Assembly: GCF_004193775.1 (NCBI RefSeq)
Contig: NC_041016.1
Span: 36,533,933-36,597,932 of the forward strand
Source: Glycine soja
Lineage: Eukaryota > Streptophyta > Magnoliopsida > Fabales > Fabaceae
Direction of reading: 5' to 3'
Length of the DNA stretch: 64,000 nucleotides
A program made the position numbers and the translations under genes. Positions 34,243-45,783 of this stretch are shown here, piece by piece; position 1 is the stretch's first letter; each line of letters begins with the position of its first letter. The notes beneath the pieces are model-generated. The model did no database searches, had not been told where the DNA came from, and saw only the letters and a program-made list of their open reading frames with translations.

Positions 34243-35787
34243 ATGAGTCTTCATTCTTCATCTAGTGTTAATGGTGAGGGTTCTACTCCTAAGGACCCCT
34301 TGTATAAGATATTAGATGAGTTGAGATCCCTTAAGTTGTGGAAAGAATAACAAGAGAGAAAAGATAAAGGTAAAAAAAGAGTGGAAGAAATAAGTCAAGA
34401 TGAAAGAGAGAAAATAAGAGAGGAAGAAAGAAGAAAAATAATGAAAGAAATGAAAAGAGAAAAACATGTCTCCTATAGTAGTCATAACTCTTGCAAGAGC
34501 CTAAGTGAAGAACTTCGTGACTATTATGAAGGAAGGCATAGGTCACATCTTAGACCTCACTCCCATAGGAGAGAAAATGAAAGAAAGCCTCAAGAGGTTA
34601 ACATTAAACTCCCATACTTCCATGGGAAGGACAATGTAGAGGCTAATTTAGATTGGGAAATAAGGGTAGAGCAACAACTTAAAAGGAAGTCTACTTCAAA
34701 ATCTTATGGCTCTCGCTCTTATCAAAAGAAAGACCAAGGTCAAGGAATCTTAGGGGTGAGACCTTCTAAGCCCAAAGATGATAAAGGGAAGACAATAGAA
34801 AAGCAACCCCTTAAGGCTAGTATGCAAGAGAAGACTAGCTCCATGAAGTGCTTTAAATGTCTTGGAAGAGGACACATTACTTCTCAATGCCCCACCAAGA
34901 AAACCATGATTATGAGGGGCCAAGACATTTATAGTAGCCAAGATGAGGCTACTACTTCACCTTCCTCTAGTAAAAGTGAAGAAGCAAAAGGGGAAGAATC
35001 TAGTAAAGAGATCTACCCCCAAGAAGAAGGACAACCTTTAATGGTTAAGGAGGAGTGTAAGGAGGTAAGTGTCTCCTCCAAGAGGTTAGCTAAGAAGGAA
35101 AGACATTTTGAAATAAAGACAAATATTAAAGAAATTTCCCTTCTTATACAACCTCCACATTTTCTCCTTTGTAAAAAGACACTTGTTAGCATTGCCACAT
35201 CTCTTAGGCTTGAGTTTAATCCTCAAGTAAAGGAGTTGTTGGATGAGGGTTTGGTTCGCAAGAGATTAAATCCTTGTGCTTTGTTGGTGCCCAAAATAGG
35301 TATTATTAGGCACCAAATCCCTAAAATAGGTGGTGTGGTGAATGTTTTGGGTGGTGCAACACTCTTTTGTAAAATCACTCGTGCACCCAACATCTTCATG
35401 ATTTGTGTACATAGGGACTCATTAGGTAGGTTTGCTCTTATTTTTAGTTTCAATACAAACTTAGGCACTCATATGGGACACCTTAGGTTTGTCATACTTT
35501 TTGGTAGGAATAATCAACATGAAAATACAGAAAAAGGTATGTTCTATTGCTTTACTTTTCTTAATTTTTTAAATTGTGATCAAGGGGTTCCCATGATCCC
35601 TAAGAGAATAAAGGTCATTCCTGAGTGGCCCGCTCCACCAAGTGTAAGAAAAATTTGGGGCTTCCAAGACTTAACAAACTTTTACAAAAGGTTTGCCCCA
35701 TATTTTTCTATACTTGTAGCACCACTCATTGAGTTGGTGAGGAACCATGTTCCTTCATGGGAAGATGCCCAGGAAATGAGTTTTTAG
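34243..35787 (+). pseudogene. Deleted gag-pol polyprotein with a long open frame
   Basis: The natural start is ATG at 34243 (MSLHSSSSVNGEGS). One TAA at 34348 breaks the frame, after which it stays open for 478 codons to 35787. In order: a Glu/Lys/Arg-rich coiled-coil-like gag segment (34355-34520), LPYFHGKDNVEANLDWE of gag, a CCHC zinc knuckle CFKCLGRGHITSQC (34849-34890), a Ser/Glu-rich linker, reverse transcriptase entry KELLDEGLVRKRLNPCA (35233-35283), and the RT-to-connection tail IKVIPEWPAPPSV with FYKRFAPYF. The protease and most of the RT fingers and palm are missing, and IFSFNTN stands where YFDD is expected. There is no RNase H or integrase. The product could at most act as a truncated gag-like protein; reverse transcription would need another element's enzymes. 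Confidence 0.85.
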
Positions 35788-35908
35788 ACCTTACCTTACT
35801 TCAACATACAAAACACCACTAATACATATGTTTTTGTTCTTTTTACAGGTGTTGAGGAAAAAAGCCCAGAGTTTCAAGAACCTCGGGATTTGAGGTCAAA
35901 TCCTTTTC

Positions 35909-35921
35909 AAGGGGGAGGGAA
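35909..35921 (+). other. Polypurine tract
   Basis: AAGGGGGAGGGAA immediately upstream of the 3' LTR; primes plus-strand DNA synthesis in this element class. Confidence 0.8.
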
Positions 35922-36885
35922 TGATGCAATCCTACCCCGCAAGGGCATTGGATAGAAAAACTCCAAGTAGATTGGGCCAGAGATGCAAGAGAAGGCCCTA
36001 GGGTTCTTATGAGCCTTAGGGTAGATTTCGGGCCCATGGGCTAAGTATGAGCCCACTTATCTTTGTAAATATTAGATTAAGGTTTCATTATTTTTGGGCC
36101 TTGTATTTAGGGCTCCATAATGTAGGTAGGGTACCCTAGAAATATAGGATCTTTCAGCCCTTGTATTTTGGGGCGCCTAGACTAGTTTTTGTATTAGGGA
36201 TAGTTTTGTAATTTCACATGCACTAAGTGGATATTTGATGTGTGTGGTTGGAAATAAATTTAATTGAATTGGTAGAAGCCCAATCCAATTAAATTTTAGA
36301 GGGGGAGGCGAGCATTTTCTTACTACACCCTATTGCCACATCATATAGTCACACTTTGTGCATGTCCTTCATGCTTTTCATGCCTCATGACACCTAAGCA
36401 CACTTAGTGGAGAATCTTGGAATTGATCTTGGATTAGTGAGCTGAACCATAACTAAAATTCACTAATCATAATTAGTGAAATTTTGGCTCCAAAGTTTGG
36501 CTCCACAAATTCAATTTCAAATTCAAGTGAAATTTGAATTTTCCTCCAATTTTGTGTGACACTTAGGCTATAAATAGAGGTCATGTGTTTGCATTGTTTT
36601 CAACTTTGATGATTTGAATATTAAACTTCAGATTTCAAAGCTCATTTAGAGCACAAAATTTCGTGCTCTTCTCTCCCTCTCCCTTCATTCATCTCCTTCT
36701 TCCTCCAAGCTCTTATCCATGGCCTCCTATGGTGGTGAGCTTCTTCTAGACTCATCTTCTCCTTGAAGTGGCGTCTTCTCTCTCTCTCCCTTTCTCCATT
36801 CCGTTGCCATTCATTTTCCAAGAAGCAAAGGAATCCATTGATGAAGAAGATCCTAGGCCTACAAGCTCCAATGGAGCTTGCATCA
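35922..36885 (+). repeat. 3' LTR of the 5.5 kb element
   Basis: 964 bp. About twelve substitutions against the 5' LTR and no length change. Confidence 0.95.
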
Positions 36886-37135
36886 ATATGATTGTAGACA
36901 ACCCAACCAAGAATCTGAGCAAGAACCAAAATTGCATATGTGAAAACTCACAACATGCAAACAAAATAACCTAGCTCAGAGTCCTCAAACACTATGCTAA
37001 GCATTTGAACTAAAATACAAACACACTTATATTTAAACCATTAGGTGAAAAGTGGCAGCAATATGTTAAAATCTTTGACTAACACATGCCTAACTATCAC
37101 ACTTTTTAACCTAAAAAAAAAACTATCCCTCTTTT

Positions 37136-37500
37136 TTATCGCCAAATTTTAGTGAAAGGGATTTTATCCACAACTTTGCAGCTAGTGAGCCAAAGATGCA
37201 CAGGGGAAGCACACCTCCCATTCACCATATAACAGTACATAATCTGCAGATCCCGGCGACCTCGACGAGGCTCTCTTCCCACTCCTTGTGCTTTCTCTCT
37301 ACGTTTCTTTGCTTCTGCTCCTTCACTGCGGCTTTCTTCTCCGCCTTCTTCACCTGAAATCTCTGTTGCTTTGCTAGCTTTTTCCACACGTTCTTTGAGA
37401 GGACCAAAGGATCCGCAGCGGTTTGGTCGGTTTTGGGATTCTCAATCTCCGTCGCCTGAGGTGGAGCGCCGGTGTCTCCGCCACCGGGTGATTCCGGCAT
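37136..37500 (-). pseudogene. Fragment of a TRM10-like tRNA (guanine-9) methyltransferase gene
   Basis: TRM10 enzymes methylate N1 of guanosine 9 in tRNA. The start MPESPGGGDTGAPP and a Lys-rich helix, KKLAKQQRFQVKKAEKKAA then ERKHKEWEESL, match the plant TRM10 N-terminus (residues 1 to about 80). The next 60-odd residues are missing. Reading resumes one frame over with QIMYCYMVNGRCASPVHL then WLTSCK, a segment from the start of the methyltransferase domain. It then runs into unrelated sequence. No SAM-binding region remains. The gap may come from a deletion or a captured and rejoined exon; both junctions are close to AG/GT-like bases. Non-functional. Confidence 0.75.
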
Positions 37501-37619
37501 TGTTGCGATTAGGGATTTGTGCTAGGGTTTGCGGGGAAGAAAAATTATTTTTGTTTGCGGGGACCTGTCTTTACTGTGTGAGCCAGGGGTCGTATTTAAC
37601 GTGCGCGATTAGTATTTAC

Positions 37620-37801
37620 AAATACATTCTAAGGCGGTTTTATAAATAACATCGTAGAATAGCTTATTTAAAGACCTGTAAATAAAACCTCCTTTGTTTT
37701 GAATCTCAATATTTACAAAAATGCCACTGGCATACTTTCTAAGACGAGTCTATGGAAACTGTCGTCGATACCGCATCATAAAAAATATTTTTTTAGTAGT
37801 G
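37620..37801. mobile_element. CACTA-like terminal fragment
   Basis: TTCTAAGGCGGTTTTATAAA, CTTTCTAAGACGAG and GTCGTCGATACC words precede a TTTTTTTAGTAGTG end near 37801 (complement CACTACTAAAA). It is the same word class as 19231-19552 and 53935-54073. A solo LTR landed on its last bases. Confidence 0.5.
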
Positions 37802-37803
37802 TG

Positions 37804-38998
37804 TGTTGGATCAAGTGGTCTCGGAATAATTAAGAAGGGGGGCTTGAATTAATCATCAATGAACCTTTACTAATTAAAAAACTTATCCTTCTTAATGTTA
37901 CTAGATTCAATTATCCTTTTACTACTAAGTTGAGAAAGTAAATAACATAAATAGAAACTTAAACAAAAGTAAAACCGATAATTGAAGTGCACAGCGGAAA
38001 TTAAAGAGTGTTGGGAAGAAGAAGACAAACACAAGAGTTTTATGTGAAAGGGAGAAGAGAATAAATAGTCCTTGTCGAATTCTTTTTGGCAAAGGGAGAA
38101 GAGAATAAAAAGATATAGCACACTTTTTTTTTTTGTGAAAGAACAAGGTTTAGAAACCAGAAAACTTAGAAAGCTTTTGGCAAAGGAAAAAGAAGAAGAA
38201 ATTCAAAAAGATGTTCAAAGGTATGTGAAAAAGTTATTTAAAAGTTATTGAAATGCAAGTGAAGGTCTTGCTTTTATAGACTCTTCATGTCTGGTCAAGA
38301 AAACCATTAGAAGAGTTATAACCTTGAGAAAATCTTGAGAAAACCATTGGGAGAGTTACATCTCTTGACTTTTTATTCAAAACTTGTCACTGGTAATCGA
38401 TTACACAAAGCATTTTATGAAAAGATGTGACTCTTCAATTGAATTTGAATTTCAACGTTCAAATACACTGGTAATCGATTACCAATACATTGTAATCGAT
38501 TACACCATTTAAAAAACAATTGGAACGTTGCAAATTCAGTTAAAAGCTTTTGAAATCAAACTTTGCCACTAGTAATCGATTACAGGTAATTGGTAATCGA
38601 TTACCAGAGAGTAAAAACTCTGGTAACTTAGAAAATTTTGAGAAAAACTCTTTTGAAAAACAAAACTGTGCTATGTTTGTTTTTTGAAAAATCTTTTCAA
38701 TACTTCCCTTGTGAAGTCTTCTTGATTTCTTCTCTTGAATCTTGAATTCATCTTCTCTTGAATCTTGAAATCAAACTTCTCTTGAATCTTGAATTCATCT
38801 TCTCTTGAATCTTGAAATCAAACTTCTCTTGAATCTTGAATCTTCTTGATTTCTTCTCATGAAACTTGAAATTAATCTTGATCTTGAACTTGTTGACTCA
38901 ATCTTGAATTCATTCTCTTGGGCCTTTTGTCATCATCTTTGTCATCATCAAAACTACTTGAATCAACTTGATTCATCATCATTAAGCTTGCTTTTACA
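37804..38998 (-). mobile_element. Solo LTR 3 of the GTAATCGATTAC family (1,195 bp, internally deleted)
   Basis: It begins TGTTGGATCAAGTGG and ends TTGCTTTTACA, flanked by GTGTG on both sides (37799-37803 and 38999-39003). TATAAAAG on the minus strand at 38278-38272. GTAATCGATTAC words at 38390-38605. About 490 bp shorter than copies 1 and 2: the GATGTACCCTCC repeat block between TGTTGGATC and the GGCAAAGGGAGAAG region is mostly gone. Confidence 0.92.
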
Positions 38999-39003
38999 GT
39001 GTG

Positions 39004-40767
39004 GAGTCGAGGCGCTACAGAGTTGTGACCATGGATTAGTTCCTTCCTCATTTCTCTTGTTAGTCTTGTGCTCTACGCAATGATCGGTTAGTTTTTCTTA
39101 AAGATTGGATGTAATCTTTGTACCCTTATGTATCCCTTTAATATTATATATGTATGAGTCTTTTCTACTCATTATTGGTGATTTCATTCTACTCGTAATA
39201 CTTGATTCTATTTGGTCACTAGTGTCATGAAATTGGATTTTAAGTGAGGCTGGAAAGTAATCTTAGAATTTGAATTGAATGATTTTACTCTTTACGTTAT
39301 GTTGCTAGGAATAGAGCATAATATTTTGATTGCAAAAAGCACGAGAATATAATTGTAATGTTGGGGTATTTACTGCATATGTGAGGGATCGATATTTAGT
39401 AAATATTCTTAGGTTTCAAGTGCGAGGAATCGACTTGGGATAACTTAATGTGTGCATCAATAATATTAGAAAATGATTCATATATGTTAATCTTATTGGA
39501 TACTAGGGGTATGAACGATGAAATTCAATCCTATGTTTTCTTGAATTAATTTAAGTCGTTATTATTGTTTCCATAATTTCTATATTTCCGACGCACTGAA
39601 TTTCATTATTTTCATATTTCCATTATTTATGTTATTTCCATATTTCTGTTATTCCCATAATTTCGTTATTTTCACTATTCTCTCCTACAATTCACCTTAT
39701 AAATTTTGCGTCACCAATTATGTTGTCTGGTGAGCATATTTGGAGGAAAAATAAAATCACTAAACAACTTCAGGAGTTCACTCTTTCAGGCTTATTGAAC
39801 TCCAAATTTGAAAAAAAAAATCAAAAATATAAAGTATTAAAATATCTAATATAAATTTTGTCTTTTAAATTTTGGTTGATATGCTTTTTGGTGGTTGGTT
39901 GCGAGGGTATCAACTTAGTTGGGATCATCGCAACCTTCTTTCTACAGTATCTTGTCCCTTTTGCTAAAAAAAATTGTCTTCAAAATAAGAATTTAATTAT
40001 GTGTTAGTGTAGAGATTTTTACACTATTAACTAATCAAAAATCACGTTAGGTATGAGTTTATTTCTTATATACATATGTAACTTATGTTATCTAAAAATA
40101 AAGTCTGTTGATATTATTTTAGTATTAACTTGAAGATTCAATTAAGCAATGTATTCATGTGGAATTTCCTATTAAGTTAAAGGGTTCACAATTTGGTGAA
40201 CCAATAATAAAAGGCAATTAAAGAGTGAAACCAATTTTCATGGGAAGACTAACTTGGTAAAAATATTAAACAAAGAAAATATCAATTTAGTTTCTTGAAA
40301 TTCCCATATCAACTGTCAATTGAATTTTTGTTATAAAAGAAAAGGCAAAAGTAATCCCCACCTTGATATTTAACAATCATTTTGATTTTTAAAATTAGTA
40401 TCATTGACCAATTTGATCCCTAACATTTCACAAATCAATCTAATCCCTAAATTTGAGAACTATTGATAATCTGATCCCTATATCTTGACAACTATATGTT
40501 AATTTGTTTTTTTGGAAGACAGAGACAAATTGATTGATGCACAATAAGTACGAGACTAAAATGGTTAAATTAAAATGATTAATTTTAACGACTATAAATT
40601 CTTTTTTTATAATTTTAAATACTTAAAGAAATTAAGAATTAATGATTAAGTACTTTTTGAAAAACCGCCTTTGAATGAAAACTAATTTTTATTTATTTTA
40701 ATGCTCTACTACCAAAGGTTCTAGAGAGAGTACATAGGAAGAGGAAAAGTCGTCGACCTCATACCTC
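39004..40767. other. No recognised feature
   Basis: AT-rich spacer with TTTCCATTATTT-like tracts (39540-39680). No coding region or terminal repeats recognised. Confidence 0.4.
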
Positions 40768-40812
40768 CCCCTCCCTTTCCCTCTCCCTCTCCCTCTCCCT
40801 CTCCCTCTCCAT
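40768..40812. repeat. (CCCTCT)n microsatellite in the putative 5' leader of the DUF1195 gene
   Basis: About six CTCCCT units some 80 bp upstream of the ATG at 40888. Pyrimidine-rich leaders are common in plant genes. Confidence 0.85.
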
Positions 40813-40887
40813 CCCATCACAAAGAAAACAACGATTCACATTATTAGCAAATCAGACTCAATCATCAATTTGATCGAGCTGCTAGAA

Positions 40888-41407
40888 ATGAAGGATGAGG
40901 ATGGGCTTTCGACGATGACGACGATGACCGTGGCCACGAAGAAGGAAAGCATGGATTCGAGTCTATTTGGGAAAGGGAAGTACAAATTCTGGGCGTTAGC
41001 GGCCATCTTTCTTCTGGCGTTCTGGTCCATGTTCACTGGCACTGTCTCGCTCTGCTGGTCCAGCACTCTCAATTCCCTTTCCAGCGACATCGACACTCCT
41101 ATCCACTACGATCTCGATGTTCTCGTGAGTTTCCTCTCGCCTTGGATGTGCAAAGAAATGTCGTTTTGATGCAGTTTTTGTATTTTGCGCAGGAAACGGA
41201 GGTGAGGGAGAAGGTGGTGAGGCACATGTGGGATGTGTACGCCAACAGTCGTAGGGTGAGTTGCCGAGGTTCTGGCAAGAGGCCTTCGAGGCTGCCTATG
41301 AGGATTTGACGAGTGATGTCACTGAGGTCAAAGATGCTGCCATCACCGAGATCGCCAAGATGTCTGTTCGCTCCATTCATTTTGAGCCACCTCCTCTTCA
41401 ATCCATG
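40888..41407 (+). pseudogene. DUF1195-like single-pass membrane protein gene with one-base deletion
   Basis: Exon 1 (40888-41124) starts MKDEDGLSTMTTMTVATKKE and has SLFGKGKYKFWALAAIFLLA, a transmembrane helix at about residues 32-52, then a luminal-looking WSSTLNSLSSDID stretch. Exon 2 (41193-41407) continues ETEVREKVVRHMWDVYANSR. The frame is then lost, and RFWQEAFEAAYEDLTSDV with EIAKMSVRSI reads one base over. Exon 2 is 215 nt; one extra base after AGGGTGA would make it 216 and join both parts in frame. The family name is from memory of this plant-specific DUF, and function is unknown. The gene may be recently inactivated, or the missing base could be a sequencing or assembly error. Confidence 0.7.
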
Positions 41408-41624
41408 GTGTGTTCCTCAAATTTTTTTCAATCTTCCTAGAATTTAAATTTCAAAGTAAAACATGTTGAGTGTGAGAGCTGGTTGGATCTTTTTATATAT
41501 GTCTATTGTGTGATTTATCTTGGTTACGTTATTATGCTTTTTAATGCAAGTTTCATTCTATTAAGGATTTTTTTTTGTAATATTTGTTACCTTTGCCCAT
41601 TTTCTTGCTGAACCTTGTTTGCAG

Positions 41625-41766
41625 GAGGACTTTAATTCATGGAATTTCTGGAAACTAACCCCTCCTACCATAGATATTTGAAAGAGTCACATGGATTTTT
41701 AGGCCCAATTATGCAGTCTAGATATGAATGGGCACAGGCTGTGTTGCTCCAAAAATTATATGGGTA
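41625..41766 (+). other. Exon-like segment downstream of the DUF1195-like gene
   Basis: It follows a good acceptor (TTGTTTGCAG) and ends at a GT (ATATGG|GTAAAC). One frame reads EFLETNPSYHRYLKESHGF then MQSRYEWAQAVLLQKLYG without stops, but it is not in phase with exon 2 as spliced, and the in-phase frame stops after about 18 codons. It may be another exon of the same decayed gene or of an overlapping one. I do not recognise the domain. Confidence 0.35.
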
Positions 41767-43017
41767 AACTTATTTGCTCTACATAATCTATCCAGACTCT
41801 AGGATTTAGTTTTATTTTTGGTAGGTTTTTGCCCAAAGCATTGGTTAAAATCTATGTAAGAGGCCAATAGTTAATTAAGAGATGATCTTTTTAAAAGTTG
41901 TGCATTCAGAGGGGTGGCGTATTATTCACCTCATAAAGATAATTTGCTTGTTATGTTTCTCTTTTAGTCTTTACTCTTTATAATTTTTCTTTTCTTGGCT
42001 TAGAACTTTTTACGAGGAACCATTTTAACAACATAGTGGTTGATTTTAAATTTTAATCATGATAAAGCTTTGTGAAACAGTGACCATTTTAGCTGAAGGG
42101 CTTATTAGCTTTGATGCATACCACTTAACTTCATGGTTCATGCAATAATTTATAGGTGTATGGAGCCTAACTAAGCATGTATTTATGTGTTCCTTGCTAT
42201 TAGTCCTTTGCAGATTATAGACCAAAGCTTTATTTACAAAGATCTGATTGATTTAAGTATGGCAGCAGTAAATGGTGCCCTTCTTGTGCCATTGAATAAT
42301 CTATTTTGACACTTTTATAGTACAAAATTGTTTACTTTGTTATGGCAATCATTGGGATTTTGGATAAGATATATATAGAATTGTGGGATGGTCTTGTCAT
42401 GTTGTTTGTAAAATTCTGAAGTAATAACTTTTAATAATCATAAGGAACTGTATATATTAGGTTTAAGAGCTTTTATTGATTTGGTGAGGAAATGCTAAAA
42501 GATGGAATATGAATTTACTTTTGTTGTTTAGGGCAAAGGTCTGTCCAGTCTAATTTGATGGGAACACCTATTTTTATCTTTCATTTTCATTGGTATAATA
42601 TGAACCTGGCATTTGTATATTATTGTTATTGTTATTATACTTGAAAGAAAAAGATAACTTGGATTTTTTATCTAACACAAAAAAATAGAATACCAAGTCT
42701 TGAATTTTTATTCTGCTATTATAATTGATATCAGAATTTTTATTTTTTTCTGATTTGTCTTCAACTTTTTTTTTTGTTTCTTCTCAATCTTTTTTCCCCT
42801 GGGAGAAAATCAAGGAATGTGCTATTTATAACATAACCAACTGATCTCTTGTTTGCAATACTTATTTTAGAATGCAAACTTATTTTATAACATAACCAAC
42901 TGCTCGTTCCTTTTTGTTTCCTTTTTTTTATAACTTTCTTTTTTTCCCTTGCTTTCCTTCCTCCTCACCACTTTTTTTTTACTATTTTATAACATAACCA
43001 ACCACTTATTCGCCTGT
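41767..43017. other. Intron-like T-rich stretch up to the Athila-like insertion
   Basis: No coding signal. Poly-T runs and a direct repeat of TTTTATAACATAACCAAC at 42823, 42884 and 42984. The five bases before the next element, ATTGT (43018-43022), are its left target duplication. Confidence 0.4.
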
Positions 43018-43022
43018 ATTGT

Positions 43023-44438
43023 GGTTCGGCTTCCGGCAAGTGCATCGGATCGCACAAGTAGTACAAAACGGTAAGAACCGAGTATCGAACACTCGGGGAA
43101 CTTGTGTTATTTGGTAAGCTATTTCAACAAATAGGTGTCTGGTGTGTAAAGGTATGTGTGAATCCGAACAGGTGTATAAACTATCTGTACAAAAAGAAAG
43201 AAAATCACGTGAGAGAAATGATGTGTAAAAACAAGTAGAGAACACGTTGGTCTTCCTAATAGGTGCCTGATGCTAAAAAGATACTCTCTATCTAACAATG
43301 CTCATGTGTTCTTATGGGGTCTCCTGAGATACTCAACCCCGATTCCTTATGATAGTTTAGTCTAATCCTGATCAAGCATCGTTCGCAGATTCCTCTTGTA
43401 AGACTAAACTCAACCAAGACCGCATTAAGACACACATACTCAACTAAATTATCGCACCCCAATTCCTTGTGAAAGCACGACAACTCAGCCCTGCACTATC
43501 AATGACTTTAGAGTCAGACCAGTTTCCACTGTTGAATAACCCTAACAAAGCATGCATCTACGTGATCAAGGTAAAGGCATACTGGAATGAAAAGCAGATA
43601 GCATAGAGAACACACAAAACATCTTTAAATAGATAGAAATATATTTACATCAGGTACCTACAGGGAAGATCCAACAGAGGATTTAGCTTTCCATACCAGG
43701 AACCCTTCTTAACAGCAAAGAGAAGAACAAGATGAAAGATTGCAAAAATACAAGTGGTGAGGACGTCTCCTTCACCTCTAGGATCTCACAATCACTCACA
43801 AACTCATCTCACGCTCTCAAACCGGCTCTTGCTTCAAGCTCTAGTGTCTACAAATCTTCACACAGCAAAATCTCTCAAAACTCTTTAGAACTTGGACCTT
43901 TCTCTCTCTAGAAACCCTAGACATGCAAAGCTCTGAATCCCAGTCCAAACTACCTTTCTAAAATCAGATTTCAGGCTTAAATAAGTGGCCTTGTTCGTGC
44001 TCCTGCGCTTAGCACACTTATTGACCGCTTAGCGCAGGTTAGTGATTTTCGGCTTAGCCCGCCTTTCTCGCTTAGCGGATGAACTGAAGCGGTGCACTTA
44101 GTGAGATGAAGCGGTGCGCTTAGCGAACCTATACAACTCATTTTCTTCCAGAGTCTTCCTTGCCCTTAGCCTAGGAGTGTTGCGCTTAGCGGATGCTCGC
44201 TAAGCCAGTAGAGTGGCTTAGCGAGAAGGTAAAAAACAACACTTACCAAAGCTTGCCTAATTAACCTGAAATTGAGAGAAAATGATTATTAAACACACAA
44301 AATGAAAATACTAAGTATTTATTGCCTATACTTAATAGAAAATACTTATAACACTACAAAATAACCATAAATTGGGAGAGTTTGATACAATTTATACAAG
44401 TTTTATACACAAAAGTTAGTCATTTTCACCGACTAACA
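43023..44438 (-). repeat. 3' LTR of the Athila-like element
   Basis: 1,416 bp. The outermost plus-strand base pair is GG instead of TG. CGCTTAGCG-type words lie at 44005-44225, upstream (in minus orientation) of a TATTTAA TATA-like box at 43983-43977. Confidence 0.92.
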
Positions 44439-44450
44439 ACTCCCCCAAAT
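44439..44450 (-). other. Polypurine tract of the Athila-like element
   Basis: Minus strand AATTTGGGGGAGT directly before the 3' LTR; the same tract is beside the third LTR copy at 57954. Confidence 0.8.
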
Positions 44451-45783
44451 TTATAGTTTTGCTTGTCCTCATGCAAAAAGAGAACAGCTCACTTGTCCTC
44501 AAGTGACAATGACATGCAGTGACTATATACAAAGGTGTATGCAACAAAGGTTACTGATTGCATAATAGGAGAATGGTGTAAAATGCCCTCATCACTTGTC
44601 TTTCACAAGGTATGCAGTTATCCAAAGAAAAGAATGAAATGTAACTTGAACAAATAGATGGAGTTAGGCATAAGACAAATATCAAGGAAAGTAGCTTAAA
44701 CCACACTCTCACGGCTACTGTTTCACTCAAGCGCAAGTGTTTAAGTTATTCATTAATAACAACTAGCTAGAGGTCCAATCTTTGAATTTCATCTCATGCC
44801 ATAAAGTCAGAAATGTATAAACAGAATCAGAAGGGCTTTCTCAAGCTTGTAGTGAGGCTTGGCTACAATAATTCATTGGTTTTTCTAGGATTCAAAGGTT
44901 TAGATTCTCAGAGAGAACAAATCCCAGACTTATCCCAATGGTCTTTTTAATACACTTAGCTTGCTCACTAGCTTTTTACTTTCATTTGCTTTTGACCTTG
45001 TTACATCCATACACTCTATTCTTTCCTTTTCTTTTTCTTTTTTTTAACATACAACTTATTTGTTGTGTGTTTTGATGCTTTCTCTCTTTCTTTGCATCCC
45101 AATTAGTTCCACTCCCCCAAATTTGGGGTAAATTTGCCTTAAACTATATGCTTTCCTAGAATCTAAGCAAGGTATCAGGAGATACTTATTTAAGTTCAGG
45201 GTTCAAAATTTTGATAATATCATTCAGCTCAAAAAGGGTTCAAAGGATATAATTATCATTCAAGGTATGCTTTTTGGTCAAAAGGCTTGTGTATGTACAA
45301 TCATGGCCTTCATCATGTTCTCATTAATACATTTCATTCTAAAATTCAGATATTCATGCAAAGATTATTACTCACAGCTAGTCGTTCACTCACAGTTTAA
45401 GTTCATTCTCTCACCGGTTTTGGTTCAAGCTGTTCTTTCTCCATCAATCTGTCTACTGACTAACAATTATAATTGCAAGTTCACATTCTTGTTCTTTCTT
45501 TGTCTAACATACACACTTGCTCAAACTCATGATAAGAAACACAAACTCCATCACAATCATGCACTCAATTTAAGATAAAAGCATACAACTATTTTCATAA
45601 GTCAATAAAAGTGCTTCACTGCTATATCATTAAAAACCAAGTTAAACTGTTCAAAATGCTTCAAAATAAGCAAACCAACGATTCATAAATAAAACTATCA
45701 AGAATTACTGTATGAAAACCATAATTATAATAATAAACCAAAAAGAAAAAAGTAACATCAAGAATCAACAATGTCAAAAGTGT
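44451..45783 (-). other. Non-coding 3' internal region of the Athila-like element
   Basis: No gene seen. It contains GCTTGTCCTCA(T/A)GC and ACTTGTCCTCAAGTGA inverted words near 44459-44505, shared with 57968-58022 beside the third LTR copy. Confidence 0.5.

Larger units (their letters stand above)
31350..36885 (+). mobile_element. Non-autonomous Ty3/gypsy LTR retrotransposon (5,536 bp), complete with TSD
   Basis: Two 964 bp LTRs (31350-32313 and 35922-36885) both begin TGATGCAATCC and end GGAGCTTGCATCA. ATATG flanks both sides (31345-31349 and 36886-36890). A primer-binding site follows the left LTR, and a polypurine tract (AAGGGGGAGGGAA) precedes the right LTR. The internal 3.6 kb keeps gag, a zinc knuckle and pieces of reverse transcriptase only. 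By eye the LTRs differ at about twelve sites (roughly 1.2%), so the insertion is young compared with everything else here. Confidence 0.95.
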
